Shown: positions 27,053 to 37,497, numbered from the stretch's first letter. The stretch: 64,000 nucleotides of DNA from Bradyrhizobium sp. CCBAU 53340 (GCF_015291645.1 NZ_CP030055.1:2790001-2854000); one strand, 5' to 3'. The notes: generated from the sequence alone by a model not told the origin. Numbers and translations are program-made.

Positions 27053-28306
27053 GTGACCGAAGAGGCGATGCCAGAACAGCCAGTTGCAGCGAACCGGCCG
27101 GTCACCGCCGGTGAGCTCCTCCGCCATCCCGCCTTCCTGTTCTTTCTGCTCTCGCGCAGCCTGTCGCGTTTCTCCAGCCAGATCGCGGCGGTGGCGATCG
27201 GCTGGCAGATCTACGACCTCACCGGCTCGGCCTTCGACCTCGGCATGGTTGGCCTCGTGCAATTCGCGCCCACCGCGCTGCTCGTTTTCGTCGCCGGCCA
27301 CGCTGCCGACCGTTTCGAGCGCAAGCGTGTGGTCCAGCTCTGCCAGCTCGTGGAAGCCGCGACCGCGCTCTATCTCGCATTGATCACCTATCTCGGCGCG
27401 GTCAGCGAGGTCCAGATCTTCGTCGCGACCTTCATGCTCGGCATTGCCGGCGCGTTCGAGAGCCCGACCACTGCGGCGCTGCTGCCGCTGATCGCGCCGC
27501 AGGGGTCGCTCCAGCGCGCCACCGCCGTGTCCAGCGGCGCGGCCCAGGTCGCGACCATCACCGGTCCGGCCCTCGGCGGCTTAGCCTACGCGATCGCGCC
27601 GCATCTGGCCTATGCCGTGATGCTGCTGTTCTGGATTCTCGGGATGATCCTGACCGGCTTCATCCAGCCGCGCCCGCAGGCGGTCGCCAAGGAGGGAACG
27701 GACGAGGACAACATCTTTGCCGGCGTCCGCTTCATCCGGCAGAGCCCGGCGATCCTCGGCACCATCTCGCTCGACCTGTTCGCCGTGCTGTTCGGCGGCG
27801 TCACCGCGCTCTTGCCGATCTATGCCCGCGACATCCTCCAGGCCGGTCCGGTCGGGCTCGGCGTGCTGCGTGCTGCGCCCGCGGTCGGCGCGCTGCTGAT
27901 GACCACGGTGCTGGCGCGCCACGCCATCACGCGGCATGTGGGCCTGCGCATGTTTCAGGCCGTGATCGTGTTCGGCCTCGCCACGATCGTATTCGCGCTG
28001 TCGTCCTGGATGTGGCTGTCGGTGCTGTCGCTCGCCATTCTTGGCGCCGCCGACACGATCAGCGTCGTGATCCGCTTCTCGCTGGTGCAGCTTTCAACAC
28101 CCGACGAGATGCGCGGCCGCGTCGGCGCGGTGAACTTCCTCTTCATCAACGCCTCGAACCAGCTCGGCCAGTTCGAGAGCGGCCTGACGGCGGCGCTGTT
28201 CGGGGCAATGCCGGCCGCCGTGCTCGGCGGCGTCTGCACGGTGGCGGTGGCCTTACTGTGGATGAAGCTGTTCCCCAGCCTGCGGCAGGTGGAGAGCTTG
28301 GAGTAG
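27053..28306 (+). CDS. MFS transporter (EntS-like)
   Basis: A 417-residue major facilitator with about 12 helices and the loop 2-3 motif GHAADRFERKRVV. It resembles the EntS/DUF894 branch of exporters. The first codon is GTG at 27053; an ATG five codons later (27068) is an alternative. It is divergent from the nucleoside transporter. Substrate unknown. Confidence 0.88.
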   Translation: MTEEAMPEQPVAANRPVTAGELLRHPAFLFFLLSRSLSRFSSQIAAVAIGWQIYDLTGSAFDLGMVGLVQFAPTALLVFVAGHAADRFERKRVVQLCQLVEAATALYLALITYLGAVSEVQIFVATFMLGIAGAFESPTTAALLPLIAPQGSLQRATAVSSGAAQVATITGPALGGLAYAIAPHLAYAVMLLFWILGMILTGFIQPRPQAVAKEGTDEDNIFAGVRFIRQSPAILGTISLDLFAVLFGGVTALLPIYARDILQAGPVGLGVLRAAPAVGALLMTTVLARHAITRHVGLRMFQAVIVFGLATIVFALSSWMWLSVLSLAILGAADTISVVIRFSLVQLSTPDEMRGRVGAVNFLFINASNQLGQFESGLTAALFGAMPAAVLGGVCTVAVALLWMKLFPSLRQVESLE

Positions 28307-28509
28307 GGAAGCCGGGTTCGGGGCTTGGCCGATATTGCAGCGCCCACCGAACGAATGTCAAAAGAGTATCGGTTCGGCATCTGAATCGTGGTGGCGGCTC
28401 CGGCTGCCACCCGATACGGTTTCGAACAATAGAGAGAGCTGAGCAAAATTCAGCCATCGGGGACGAGCCCAGACGTTTACAAGCCGGGCCGACCCAGGAG
28501 GGAACGGAA

Positions 28510-29394
28510 ATGGAACCAGACCTGGAAGTCGTGCAGATACGGCGCGGCGAGTCGTTCAAGGCTTGGTCGCACGGGTATCCGTTCCACACCGTCCGGTGGC
28601 ACTTTCATCCGGAATACGAGATCCATCAGGTCGTGGCGACGAGCGGTCGCTATTTTGTCGGCGATTTCATCGGCCAGTTCGAACCAGGCAATCTCGTGCT
28701 CACGGGACCCAACCTTCCGCATAATTGGGTGAGCGACGTGCCTGCGGATATGACCATCCCGCTGCGCGGACGCATCATCCAGTTCAGCGAAGAATTCATC
28801 GGCGACACGATGAAGCTCATGCCCGAGCTCTCTGGCCTCGGTGCGCTGCTGGAATTCTCCCGGCGTGGCGTGCTGTTCTCGGGCAGCACAAGCAAGGAGC
28901 TCGCTCCGCTGATGGAGGAGATCGTGGCGGCGAAGGGCGTGCGTCGGATCGAGCTGTTCATGATGATCCTGGGGACGCTCTGCCGCGCTCGGGGCGCGTT
29001 GCCGCTCTCCAGCCCGGACTATTTGCCCGACCCGTCCGGCTACATGTCGGCCGGAATGAACAAGGCGCTGGCCTTCATCCGCGAAAACCTGACGCAGCCG
29101 TTTGGCGAGGCAGATCTCGCGGCGATCGCCGGCCAGTCGCAAAGCGGATTTTCGCGCTCGTTCCGCCGCCACACCGGCATGTCGCTGGTGCAATACGTCA
29201 AGCGGCTCCGCATCAATCTGGCCTGCCAGATCCTGACGAGCGACGAATACGCCTCCATCACCGACATCTGCTTCCAGGTCGGCTTCAACAATCTCTCCAA
29301 TTTCAATCGTCAGTTCCTGGCCGAGAAGGGCATGCCGCCCTCGCGCTTCAGACGATTGCTGGCGGACAACATCAACGCGGCACGCGCCGCATAA
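28510..29394 (+). CDS. AraC-family transcriptional regulator
   Basis: A 294-residue regulator with an N-terminal cupin-like ligand domain (HFHPEYEIHQVV, about residues 30-80) and two C-terminal helix-turn-helix motifs (about 185-285; LAAIAGQSQSGFSRSFRRHTG and ITDICFQVGFNNLSNFNRQF). A GGAGGG site precedes the ATG. It lies directly upstream of, and in the same direction as, the sugar operon at 29612-35242, and probably senses its substrate. Confidence 0.92.
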   Translation: MEPDLEVVQIRRGESFKAWSHGYPFHTVRWHFHPEYEIHQVVATSGRYFVGDFIGQFEPGNLVLTGPNLPHNWVSDVPADMTIPLRGRIIQFSEEFIGDTMKLMPELSGLGALLEFSRRGVLFSGSTSKELAPLMEEIVAAKGVRRIELFMMILGTLCRARGALPLSSPDYLPDPSGYMSAGMNKALAFIRENLTQPFGEADLAAIAGQSQSGFSRSFRRHTGMSLVQYVKRLRINLACQILTSDEYASITDICFQVGFNNLSNFNRQFLAEKGMPPSRFRRLLADNINAARAA

Positions 29395-29611
29395 CCGGGA
29401 GGAGCAGAGGAGGAGGACGATTACGGGAAGAATGACGCGGGCGCGCCGATGGCCGCCTGCGAAGGAGATTGCTTGTCCGGAAATTCCGCGTGGCTTCGGA
29501 GGATATCGGCGCTGACCGCCGTTGCCGTCCGGCTGCGGAAGCAGGGACGGCGTGTCTCCTAGAGATCAATTGATGGCACTCTAACACCTAGTTTCGGAAA
29601 GGGAAGTCCGG

Positions 29612-30685
29612 ATGACGAAACTCTTGTTCAAGACTACGGGTACAGCCGCGCTCGTCCTGTCGCTGCTCGGCGCAACGGCCTTGTTCTCGCAGGCTGCGGA
29701 GGTGAAGGACGCGACTGTTGCTTTCCTCATGCCCGACCAGGCCTCCACCCGCTACGAGCAGCACGACTATCCAGGTTTTGCTGCAGAGATGAAGAAACTC
29801 TGCGCGAGCTGCAAGGTCATCTACCAGAATGCCAGTGCGGACGCCGCGCGCCAGCAGCAGCAGTTCAATTCGGTGATCTCGCAGGGCGCCAAAGTGATCG
29901 TGCTCGATCCTGTCGACTCGACAGCCGCAGCTTCGCTGGTCAAGATGGCACAGTCCCAGGGCATCAAGGTGATCGCCTACGACCGCCCGATCCCCGACGC
30001 CAAGGCCGACTTCTACGTCTCCTTCGACAATGAAGGCATCGGCAAGGCCATCTCGGAATCGCTGGTCAAGCATCTGAAGGACGCCAAAGTCACGGCGAAG
30101 GAGGGCGAAGGGGTGCTCGAGATCAATGGATCACCCACCGACGCCGCCGCAGGCCTGATCAAGAAGGGCATTCATGCGGGCCTCGAGAAGAGCGGCTATC
30201 CTATCCTTGCGGAATACGACACGCCGGACTGGGCCCCGCCCAAGGCGCAGCAATGGGCAAGTGGCCAGGTTACCCGCTTCGGCAAGAAGATACTTGGCGT
30301 CGTGGCCGCGAATGACGGGACGGGCGGTGGTGCGATCGCGGCCCTCAAGGCCGCCGGTGTCGATCCATTGCCGCCGGTGACGGGCAACGACGCGACGATT
30401 GCTGCGCTCCAGCTCATCATCGCCGGCGATCAGTACAATACGATCTCCAAGCCCAGTGAGATCGTCGCGGGCGCTGCAGCCCATGCGGCGATGGAATTCC
30501 TCTCGGGCGGTACGCCCAAGGCGGAAACCACTCTGTTTAACACGCCGTCGAAGCTGTTCATTCCGGCTGTTGTGACCGAGCAGAACCTGAAGGCGGAGAT
30601 CATCGACAAGAAGATTCAGACCGCCGATCAGCTCTGCACGGGCAGGTATGCCGCCGGATGCAAGAAGCTCGGCATCACGCAGTAA
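29612..30685 (+). CDS. Sugar ABC transporter substrate-binding protein (CUT2, XylF-like)
   Basis: A 357-residue periplasmic protein. Signal peptide of about 29 residues (TKLLFKTTGTAALVLSLLGA ... AQA), then a type 1 periplasmic-binding fold with FLMPDQASTRYEQHD, VIVLDPVDSTAA and AYDRPIPDAKADFYVSFDN, close to XylF/ribose-binding relatives. It delivers a sugar or sugar alcohol to the importer encoded next. The pentitol dehydrogenase- and ribulokinase-like genes downstream suggest ribitol or a related pentitol (inference). A perfect hairpin follows the stop. Confidence 0.92.
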   Translation: MTKLLFKTTGTAALVLSLLGATALFSQAAEVKDATVAFLMPDQASTRYEQHDYPGFAAEMKKLCASCKVIYQNASADAARQQQQFNSVISQGAKVIVLDPVDSTAAASLVKMAQSQGIKVIAYDRPIPDAKADFYVSFDNEGIGKAISESLVKHLKDAKVTAKEGEGVLEINGSPTDAAAGLIKKGIHAGLEKSGYPILAEYDTPDWAPPKAQQWASGQVTRFGKKILGVVAANDGTGGGAIAALKAAGVDPLPPVTGNDATIAALQLIIAGDQYNTISKPSEIVAGAAAHAAMEFLSGGTPKAETTLFNTPSKLFIPAVVTEQNLKAEIIDKKIQTADQLCTGRYAAGCKKLGITQ

Positions 30686-30695
30686 GCGAAGAAGT

Positions 30696-30722
30696 GTCCC
30701 GGCCGCTCGTTGCGGCCGGGAC
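30696..30722 (+). promoter_or_regulatory. Intercistronic mRNA hairpin
   Basis: GTCCCGGCCGC and GCGGCCGGGAC form a perfect 11-bp stem with a five-base loop between the binding-protein and ATPase genes, without a T-run. Such hairpins often protect the upstream binding-protein mRNA, giving it higher expression than the membrane components. Confidence 0.6.
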
Positions 30723-30747
30723 GAACGAAGGGAAGGCGAACGCGGAA

Positions 30748-31572
30748 ATGTCCACGATCTCGGATGTCGATCACCCGCAGCAGAGGACAGGCGAACTGGT
30801 CCTGAGCCTTCGCGGCATTTCCAAGAATTTCGGCGCCGTATCCGCCCTGACCGACGTCGATCTCGACGTTCATGCCGGCGAGGTCGTGGCGCTTGTCGGT
30901 GACAACGGCGCTGGCAAGTCCACGCTGGTGAAGATCCTTGCCGGTGTGCACCAGCCCACCTCGGGTACGATTGCCTTCGATGGCGAACAAGTCGTCCTGC
31001 CCGATCCCGCTACGGCACTCGGTCTGGGCATCGCCACGGTCTTCCAGGACTTGGCGCTCTGCGAGAATCTCGACGTGGTCGCCAACATCTTCCTGGGCCG
31101 CGAGTTGAATCCCGCCCGGCTCGACGAGGTTTCCATGGAAGTCCGTGCCTGGACGTTGCTCAACGAACTCTCGGCGCGCATTCCGAGTGTGCGTGACCCC
31201 GTTGCCTCGCTCTCGGGCGGGCAGCGTCAGACCGTGGCGATCGCGCGCTCGTTGCTGACCGAGCCGAAGCTTATCCTGCTCGACGAGCCGACCGCCGCGC
31301 TCGGTGTCGCCCAGACCGCGGAAGTCCTCGACCTGATCGAGCGCGTGCGTGCCCGCGGCCTCGGCGTCATCGTGATCAGCCACAACATGGAGGACGTGCG
31401 CGCCGTCGCCGACCGGATCGTGGTGTTGCGCCTCGGCCGCAACAACGGCGAATTCGGACCCGACGTTTCCAACCAGGATCTCGTCACCGCCATCACCGGC
31501 GCCGACGAGAATTCGGTCTCCCGCCGTGCCAGCCGACGCCAGGCGCAGCAGTCGCGGCAGGTGCTGACATGA
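30748..31572 (+). CDS. Sugar ABC transporter ATP-binding protein, single domain
   Basis: A 274-residue ATPase with Walker A GDNGAGKS (about residue 53), signature LSGGQRQ (about 155) and Walker B LILLDEP (about 178). Many CUT2 ATPases are tandem two-domain proteins of about 500 residues; this is the single-domain form, as in FrcA of rhizobia. Its stop overlaps the permease start by 4 bases. The ATG at 30748 follows GGGAAGG. Confidence 0.9.
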   Translation: MSTISDVDHPQQRTGELVLSLRGISKNFGAVSALTDVDLDVHAGEVVALVGDNGAGKSTLVKILAGVHQPTSGTIAFDGEQVVLPDPATALGLGIATVFQDLALCENLDVVANIFLGRELNPARLDEVSMEVRAWTLLNELSARIPSVRDPVASLSGGQRQTVAIARSLLTEPKLILLDEPTAALGVAQTAEVLDLIERVRARGLGVIVISHNMEDVRAVADRIVVLRLGRNNGEFGPDVSNQDLVTAITGADENSVSRRASRRQAQQSRQVLT

Positions 31573-32825
31573 CCGACGAGACGCAGCGGGTTCCGACCGC
31601 GCGGTTGCTGGACCGTCGCGACGAGCGCGTCGCACATGAGGATACGATCGGCAGCACGATCGGCGCCTTCGTCGACCGCGTGCGGTCGGGCGACCTCGGC
31701 TCTCTGCCAGTGGTGGTCGGGCTGCTGATCATCTGCACCGCATTCCAGAGCCTCAACCCGGTCTTCCTGGCGCCTGACAATCTGGTCAATCTGCTGTTCG
31801 ATTGCTCGACCGTAGGCGTCATCTCGCTCGGCATCGTCTGTGTCCTGATGGTCGGCGAGATCGACCTCTCGGTTGGCTCGGTGAGCGGGTTCTCCTCCGC
31901 GCTGGTCGGCGTGCTCTGGGTCAACCAGGATTGGCCCGTAGCGGTGGCTGTTGTCACGGCGCTGGTGCTGGGCGCCTCGATCGGCGGGCTCTATGCCTTC
32001 TTGTTCAACCGGCTGGGCATGCCGAGCTTCGTCTCGACGCTGTCAGGCCTGCTCGCTTGGCTCGGTTTGCAACTCTATCTGCTCGGCTCGTCCGGCTCGA
32101 TCAACCTTCCCTACGGGTCCCCACTGGTCAATTTCGGACAGATGCTGGTCATGCCGCCGATCGTATCTTACGCGCTCGCGGCACTTGCCGGCGTGGTTAT
32201 GTTCGCGACCGGCTATCGCATGGCCGCGCGCAGGCGAGCGGCGGGACTGTCTGCAAGCTCGCTCGGCCGCCTTCTGCTGAAGGGCGCTCTGGTCGTCGTC
32301 GTGCTCGAATTCATCGTCTACTATCTCAATCTCGCGCGCGGTGTTCCGTGGATGTTCGGCCTGTTCGTCGGCTTGTGCGTGGTCATGAACTACGCGCTGA
32401 AGCGGACCAAATGGGGCCGCTCAATGAGCGCGGTCGGAGGCAATCGCGAGGCCGCCCGTCGTGCCGGCATCAACGTTCGCCGGATCCATACGAGCGCCTT
32501 CATGCTGTGCTCCACGCTGGCAGCCGCCGGCGGTATCCTTGCTGCCGCGCGGCTGGCGTCTTCCAGCCAGCAGGCCGGCACGGGAGATGTGAACCTCAAT
32601 GCCATCGCCGCCGCGGTCATCGGCGGCACCAGTCTGTTTGGCGGCCGCGGCAGCGCTTATTCTGCATTGCTCGGTATCATCGTCATCCAGTCGATCGCCA
32701 GCGGCCTTACGCTGCTCGATCTCTCTTCGTCGCTTCGGTACATGATCACGGGTGCGGTGCTTGCCGTCGCTGTCATCGTCGACTCGCTGGCACGACGCTC
32801 GCGCGTATCCCATGGCCGAGCCTAG
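31569..32825 (+). CDS. Sugar ABC transporter permease (XylH-like)
   Basis: A 418-residue membrane protein of the CUT2 permease family, with about ten hydrophobic segments, the [12 protein letters not shown] segment and [12 protein letters not shown] near the end, both characteristic of RbsC/XylH. Starts in an ATGA overlap with the ATPase gene. It forms the importer channel as a dimer. Confidence 0.92.
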   Translation: MTDETQRVPTARLLDRRDERVAHEDTIGSTIGAFVDRVRSGDLGSLPVVVGLLIICTAFQSLNPVFLAPDNLVNLLFDCSTVGVISLGIVCVLMVGEIDLSVGSVSGFSSALVGVLWVNQDWPVAVAVVTALVLGASIGGLYAFLFNRLGMPSFVSTLSGLLAWLGLQLYLLGSSGSINLPYGSPLVNFGQMLVMPPIVSYALAALAGVVMFATGYRMAARRRAAGLSASSLGRLLLKGALVVVVLEFIVYYLNLARGVPWMFGLFVGLCVVMNYALKRTKWGRSMSAVGGNREAARRAGINVRRIHTSAFMLCSTLAAAGGILAAARLASSSQQAGTGDVNLNAIAAAVIGGTSLFGGRGSAYSALLGIIVIQSIASGLTLLDLSSSLRYMITGAVLAVAVIVDSLARRSRVSHGRA

Positions 32826-32850
32826 ACAAACTCCAACAAGAGGACCGACC

Positions 32851-33579
32851 GTGGGCCAGGAACTTGCAGGAAAGGTTGCCGCGATTACCGGCGCTGCCTC
32901 GGGCATTGGTCTCGAATGCGCGAGGACAATGATCGCGGCGGGGGCGCGCGTGGTGCTGGTCGATCGGGCCGAGGATGCGCTGAACAGTGTCTGCCTTGAA
33001 CTCGGCGACCACGCGATCCCGTTGCGCATTGATCTCACTGATCAGGCGAGCATGGCGGGCATGATGCCGCAGCTGCTGGAAAAGGCCGGCCGGCTCGATA
33101 TCTTCCATGCCAATGCCGGCACCTATGTCGGCGGCGAGGTGCTTGGCGGTGACCCCGACGCCTGGGACCGCATGCTCAACCTCAATGTCAACGCGCTGTT
33201 CCGCTCGATCCACGCGGTTCTGCCACATATGGTGGAACGCAAGAGTGGTGACATCATCGTCACCAGTTCGATCGCCGGTCTCGTCCCCGTGGTCTGGGAG
33301 CCGATCTACACTGCCTCGAAACATGCCGTGCAGGCCTTTGTCCATACCGTGCGTCGGCAGGTCGCGAAATACGGCCTGCGCGTCGGCGCCGTGGCGCCCG
33401 GCCCGGTCGTGACCGCGCTCATCAGCGACTGGCCCAAGGAAAAGCTCGACGCAGAGATGGCGGCAGGTGGCCTGATCCAGCCGACGGAAGTCGCGCAGGC
33501 CGTGCTCTTCATGTTGACTCGTCCGAGAAATGTCACGATCCGCGACCTCGTGATCCTGCCGCAGAGCAACGATCTCTAG
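32851..33579 (+). CDS. Short-chain dehydrogenase, ribitol 2-dehydrogenase-like
   Basis: A 242-residue classical [11 protein letters not shown] cofactor motif near residue 13, NAG (FHANAGTYV), catalytic Ser in VTSSIAG and YTASK. I chose GTG at 32851, which has an AAGAGG site and gives the standard SDR start; an ATG at 32812 would overlap the permease gene. In the operon with a ribulokinase-like enzyme it probably oxidises a pentitol such as ribitol to the ketose. Confidence 0.85.
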   Translation: MGQELAGKVAAITGAASGIGLECARTMIAAGARVVLVDRAEDALNSVCLELGDHAIPLRIDLTDQASMAGMMPQLLEKAGRLDIFHANAGTYVGGEVLGGDPDAWDRMLNLNVNALFRSIHAVLPHMVERKSGDIIVTSSIAGLVPVVWEPIYTASKHAVQAFVHTVRRQVAKYGLRVGAVAPGPVVTALISDWPKEKLDAEMAAGGLIQPTEVAQAVLFMLTRPRNVTIRDLVILPQSNDL

Positions 33580-33628
33580 GCTTCCGCATCTGCGATCTGA
33601 ACGTTGCTTCATGGTGAGGGTCTCCGGG

Positions 33629-35242
33629 ATGACGCGCTATTTTCTGGGCATCGACGTCGGCACGGGCAGTGCGAGAGCCGGGGTCTTCGATCGCTCCGGC
33701 AGACTTGTCGCCACCGACAAGGCCGACATCACGCTTTGGCGGGAGGCCGGCGATATTGTCGAGCAGTCGAGCGAGGACATCTGGCGCGCCGTATGCCGCA
33801 GCGTGCGCAGCGCGGTCGGAAAGGCCGGCATCGCGCCGGACGGCATTGCCGGCATTGGCTTTGACGCGACCTGCTCGCTGGTGGTGCTCGGCGTTGGCGG
33901 CGCACCGCTTGCCGTGGGCCCGTCCGGTGATCCCGCTCGCAATATCATCGTTTGGATGGACCACCGCGCCGTCGAGCAGGCGCGTCGGATCAACCGCACC
34001 GGCGCGAAAGTTCTCGACTATGTCGGCGGAGCGATCTCACCCGAGATGGAGACGCCGAAACTGTTGTGGCTTGCCGAAAACATGCCCGGCAGCTTTGCGG
34101 ACGCCTGGCAGTTCATGGACCTGACTGATTTCCTCACCTGGCGTGCAACCGGGAGCCTTGCCCGCTCCACCTGCACCGTCACGTGCAAGTGGAGCTATCT
34201 GGGCCACGAAGACCGTTGGGATGCCGATTTCTTCCGCTCGGTCGGTCTCGGCGCGTTGGCGGACGAGCAGTTTTGCCGGATCGGCACCGAGATCGTGCCT
34301 GGCGGCACGCGGCTGGCTGCCGGGCTGACAGCGGAGGCAGCGACCGACCTTGGCCTCAAGGTTGGTACGTCCGTTGCGGCAGGCCTCATCGACGCACATG
34401 CGGGCGGTGTCGGAACGGTGGGTGCTCGCGGAGCTGCGGGTACGGCGCTCACGCGTATGGCCTATGTGTTCGGAACGTCTGCCTGCACCATGTCGACCAC
34501 GCAAAACCCGGTCTTCGTTCCCGGCGTCTGGGGACCTTATTTCTCGGCCATGGTGCCGGGGCTATGGCTCAATGAGGGTGGACAGTCAGTCGCTGGTGCA
34601 GCAATTGACCATCTCGTACAGATGCATCCGTATTCGGCACAGGCGACACACGCGGCGCGTCAGGACCAACGGACGCTCGCCGATTGGCTCGCCGGTCAGG
34701 TAGACGCGCGCGGCGGTGCAGAGAGGGTTCGGGACTTGGTCGGCGAGCTTCATGTCGTGCCTGAATTCCTCGGCAACCGCGCGCCCCTCGCGGATCCCGA
34801 TGCGCGTGCGCTGATCGCCGGGCTGGATATGCGCTCCGACCTGGAGAGCTTGCTCGCCCTCTATCTTGCCGGCCTGTGCGGCCTGGGTTACGGCGCGCGG
34901 CAGATCGTGCGGGCCCAGCAGGATAAAGGCATTGCCATCGATACGATCGTCGTCAGCGGTGGTGCGGCCCAGAGCCGCCTGGTGCGGCAGGTGCTCGCCG
35001 ATACGACCGGTTTGACGGTTGCTGCCTCGGCATCTCCGGAGCCGGTGTTGCTCGGCTCCGCGATGCTCGGATCGGTCGCTTCGGGCGATCACACCGATGT
35101 CAGCCAGGCGATGGAGGCGATGTCTGCCTTGGGAGAAATACATCCTCCCGACGCGGCGCTGGCAAGCTGGAACGACAAGCGCTCCGCAGCCTTCGAGGCC
35201 TTGCAGCAGGTCGGGCGATCAATCCGAAGCCACGCTGGTTAG
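33629..35242 (+). CDS. FGGY-family carbohydrate kinase (ribulokinase-like)
   Basis: A 537-residue sugar kinase. The N-terminal phosphate motif GIDVGTGSARAGVFD starts at residue 8, VWMDHRAVEQA binds the sugar face, and the C-terminal ATPase part includes VSGGAAQSRLVRQVLAD. It resembles the D-ribulokinase (YDR109C-type) branch. The ATG at 33629 has a GAGG site; an in-frame ATG at 33611 is less likely. It would phosphorylate the ketose made by the preceding SDR, feeding the pentose phosphate pathway. Last gene of the operon; a terminator follows. Confidence 0.87.
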   Translation: MTRYFLGIDVGTGSARAGVFDRSGRLVATDKADITLWREAGDIVEQSSEDIWRAVCRSVRSAVGKAGIAPDGIAGIGFDATCSLVVLGVGGAPLAVGPSGDPARNIIVWMDHRAVEQARRINRTGAKVLDYVGGAISPEMETPKLLWLAENMPGSFADAWQFMDLTDFLTWRATGSLARSTCTVTCKWSYLGHEDRWDADFFRSVGLGALADEQFCRIGTEIVPGGTRLAAGLTAEAATDLGLKVGTSVAAGLIDAHAGGVGTVGARGAAGTALTRMAYVFGTSACTMSTTQNPVFVPGVWGPYFSAMVPGLWLNEGGQSVAGAAIDHLVQMHPYSAQATHAARQDQRTLADWLAGQVDARGGAERVRDLVGELHVVPEFLGNRAPLADPDARALIAGLDMRSDLESLLALYLAGLCGLGYGARQIVRAQQDKGIAIDTIVVSGGAAQSRLVRQVLADTTGLTVAASASPEPVLLGSAMLGSVASGDHTDVSQAMEAMSALGEIHPPDAALASWNDKRSAAFEALQQVGRSIRSHAG

Positions 35243-35344
35243 CCTGGTTTCGCGATATGCGGGCAGGGTCCGCTCTGTTTCCCGTCATTGTAGAGGCAAC
35301 GCAGGGATTTAGCTGACATCACTGCGCTTGCCGAATGCAGGTAG

Positions 35345-35380
35345 CAACCCCACGCCGTCTACTGTGCATGGGGTTGTTTT
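35345..35380 (+). terminator. Terminator of the pentitol operon
   Basis: CAACCCCA (35345-35352) pairs with TGGGGTTG (35369-35376), followed by TTTT. It lies between the kinase gene and the convergent SDR gene. Confidence 0.6.
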
Positions 35381-35392
35381 CGCAGTCTTCGT

Positions 35393-36151
35393 TCAGCCCC
35401 GTCCGACGAACGGCATCTTCGTCGCCATCACCGTCATGGTCAGCACGTTGGCATCGAGCGGCAGGCCGGCCATGTAGGCGACGGCATCGCCGACCGCCTT
35501 CGCATCCATGCGCGGCTCGTGCTTGGTGGTGCCGTCGGGCTGCAGCACGCCGGGGCCGTTGACCATGCGGTCGGTCATCGGGGTCGCGGCGTTGCCGATG
35601 TCGACCTGGCCGACCGCGATGTCGTACATGCGGCCGTCGAGGTTGCTGGCCTTGGTGAGGCCGGTGATGGCGTGCTTGGTCGAGGTGTAGGCCGCCGAGA
35701 ACGGCCGCGGCGCATGCGCCGAGATCGAGCCGTTGTTGATGATGCGGCCGCCGCGCGGGGTCTGGTCCTTCATGATGCGGAAGGCGTGCTGGGTGCACAG
35801 GAACGGGCCGGTGAGGTTGGTGTTCACCACCGCCTGCCACTGCTCGAGGCTGAGGTCCTCGAAGTTCACCGCCGGCGCGCCCATGCCGGCATTGTTGAAC
35901 AGCACGTCGAGACGGCCATAGGTCGCCTTCACCTTGTCGAACAGCGCGGCGATGGAATCAGGCTTGGTCATGTCGGCAGTCACGCACAGGCTCTTGCCCG
36001 CGGGGCCGAGCTTTGCGGTCTCCTCGAGCATGTCGAGCCGGCGGCCCGCCAGCACCACGGTGAAGCCGGTGTTCATCAGTGCGAGCGATGCCGCGCGCCC
36101 GACGCCGGTGCCGGCGCCCGTCACCAATGCGATCTTTTTCGCTTCACTCAT
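35393..36151 (-). CDS. Short-chain dehydrogenase/reductase
   Basis: A 252-residue SDR with [12 protein letters not shown] (LFNNAGMG), the catalytic Ser in NNGSISA and YTSTK. The start at 36151 begins [13 protein letters not shown]. It is 25 bases downstream of the Anbu gene in the same direction, so it may be the last gene of that operon, though SDRs are not standard members. Substrate unknown. Confidence 0.88.
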   Translation of the reverse strand: MSEAKKIALVTGAGTGVGRAASLALMNTGFTVVLAGRRLDMLEETAKLGPAGKSLCVTADMTKPDSIAALFDKVKATYGRLDVLFNNAGMGAPAVNFEDLSLEQWQAVVNTNLTGPFLCTQHAFRIMKDQTPRGGRIINNGSISAHAPRPFSAAYTSTKHAITGLTKASNLDGRMYDIAVGQVDIGNAATPMTDRMVNGPGVLQPDGTTKHEPRMDAKAVGDAVAYMAGLPLDANVLTMTVMATKMPFVGRG

Positions 36152-36176
36152 CGTTTCCTGCCTTTTCTTTGAGTTG

Positions 36177-36935
36177 TCAGGTTTTGGGTTCTTTTTCGTT
36201 CTTGTAGGGCGGCCGCGGGATGTTCTGGTGTGCCGCGCGCAATGCCGCCGACCAGCGCGAGCGCAGGTCGTGGAAGTAGGGCTCGCCGGCCTCGATGCGA
36301 TGGTTGAGGTCCGCATCGTAGACATCCGAGCGCACCACCAGCACGTCGATCGGCAGGCCGACGCCGAGATTGGAGCGCATGGTCGAGTCCATCGAGATCA
36401 GGCCGGTCTTCAGCGCCTCGTAAAGCTCGACGTCGTAATGCATGGCGCGGTCGAGCACCGGCTTGCCGTATTTGTGCTCGCCGATCTGCAGGTAGGGCGT
36501 GTCGGTCGTGCACTCGATGAAATTGCCGGCGGTGTACACCATGAACAGGCGCATGCGCGCGCCCTTGATCTGGCCGCCGAACAGGAACGAGACGTCGAAG
36601 GACACATCCTCCGACTTCAGCGCCGGTCCCTCGGTCGCGTGCACCGCCCGGATTGCCCGGCCGATGCGCTGGGCGGCCTGGAACATGGTCGGCGCGTTCA
36701 TCAGCGTCTCGATCTCGCCCGTGTTGGGATCTTCCAGACCCTCGGTCAGGGTGGAGAGCACCGACTGGCTGATGGCGAGGTTGCCGGCGCTGGCGATCGC
36801 CATGATGCGGTCGCCCGGCTTGGAGAAGATGTGCAGCTTGCGGAAGGTCGAGACGTTGTCGAGGCCGGCATTGGTGCGGGTGTCGGCGATCATCACCAGA
36901 CCGTCCCGAACCAGGATTCCGCAACAATAGGTCAT
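36177..36935 (-). CDS. Anbu, bacterial proteasome-type peptidase homologue
   Basis: A 252-residue Ntn-hydrolase of the Anbu (ancestral beta subunit) family. After removal of Met1, Thr2 of TYCCGILV is the expected nucleophile, followed by [11 protein letters not shown] and [12 protein letters not shown]. Anbu proteins assemble into open rings or helices; substrates are not firmly known. It is in the recognised Anbu operon with the transglutaminase-like, alpha-E and circularly permuted ATP-grasp genes upstream, which were proposed to make and process an unknown peptide tag. Confidence 0.92.
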   Translation of the reverse strand: MTYCCGILVRDGLVMIADTRTNAGLDNVSTFRKLHIFSKPGDRIMAIASAGNLAISQSVLSTLTEGLEDPNTGEIETLMNAPTMFQAAQRIGRAIRAVHATEGPALKSEDVSFDVSFLFGGQIKGARMRLFMVYTAGNFIECTTDTPYLQIGEHKYGKPVLDRAMHYDVELYEALKTGLISMDSTMRSNLGVGLPIDVLVVRSDVYDADLNHRIEAGEPYFHDLRSRWSAALRAAHQNIPRPPYKNEKEPKT

Positions 36936-37023
36936 TTCCAGTCCCCGAACGCGTTTGCGCGGAATTACTAGCCAATTTCGCCGGCCGCTCCAACCCCCGA
37001 TTCCTCGGGGGAGGTCGGCGACC

Positions 37024-37431
37024 TCAGTCAGTTGCGTCGGCGAGGAACGCCTGGTCGACGGGAACGCCGAGCGCGGTGACCAGCCGGTTGGTCTCCGCGG
37101 CCATGCCGACGATGGCTAGCATCTCGCCATATTCGGCCTCGGTCATGCCCTTGGCCCGCGCGGCGGCCGTGTGCGAATGGATGCAGTAGCTGCAGCCATG
37201 CGCGATCGACACAGCGACATAGAGCATCTCCTTGACCTTGGGATCGAGCGCGCCCGGCGCCATCACCTCCTTGAGGCTCTCCCAGGTCCGCCGCAGCGTC
37301 TTCGGATCATGCGCCAGCGCGCGCCAGAAATTGTTGATGAAGTCCGATTGCCGCAGCTTGCGGATGTCGTCGAAGACGGCGCGCGCCTCGCTGGAAAGCT
37401 CGTCGTCCGAAAGCAGTTTTACAGTCGCCAT
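37024..37431 (-). CDS. AhpD-like carboxymuconolactone decarboxylase-family protein
   Basis: A 135-residue protein with EMLYVAVSIAHGCSYCIHSHTAAARAKG, the AhpD-like redox signature: Cys80-x2-Cys83 and His87. Such proteins reduce peroxides or act as disulphide carriers. The ATG at 37431 gives the standard length. It lies between the transglutaminase and Anbu genes on the same strand, an uncommon insertion in this operon. Confidence 0.88.
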   Translation of the reverse strand: MATVKLLSDDELSSEARAVFDDIRKLRQSDFINNFWRALAHDPKTLRRTWESLKEVMAPGALDPKVKEMLYVAVSIAHGCSYCIHSHTAAARAKGMTEAEYGEMLAIVGMAAETNRLVTALGVPVDQAFLADATD

Positions 37432-37497
37432 AACATCCTCGCGGATCCATTCCGATCCGGCGATCGTAGCACGGCCCACGCGCTGGGTTGGTCGCGT

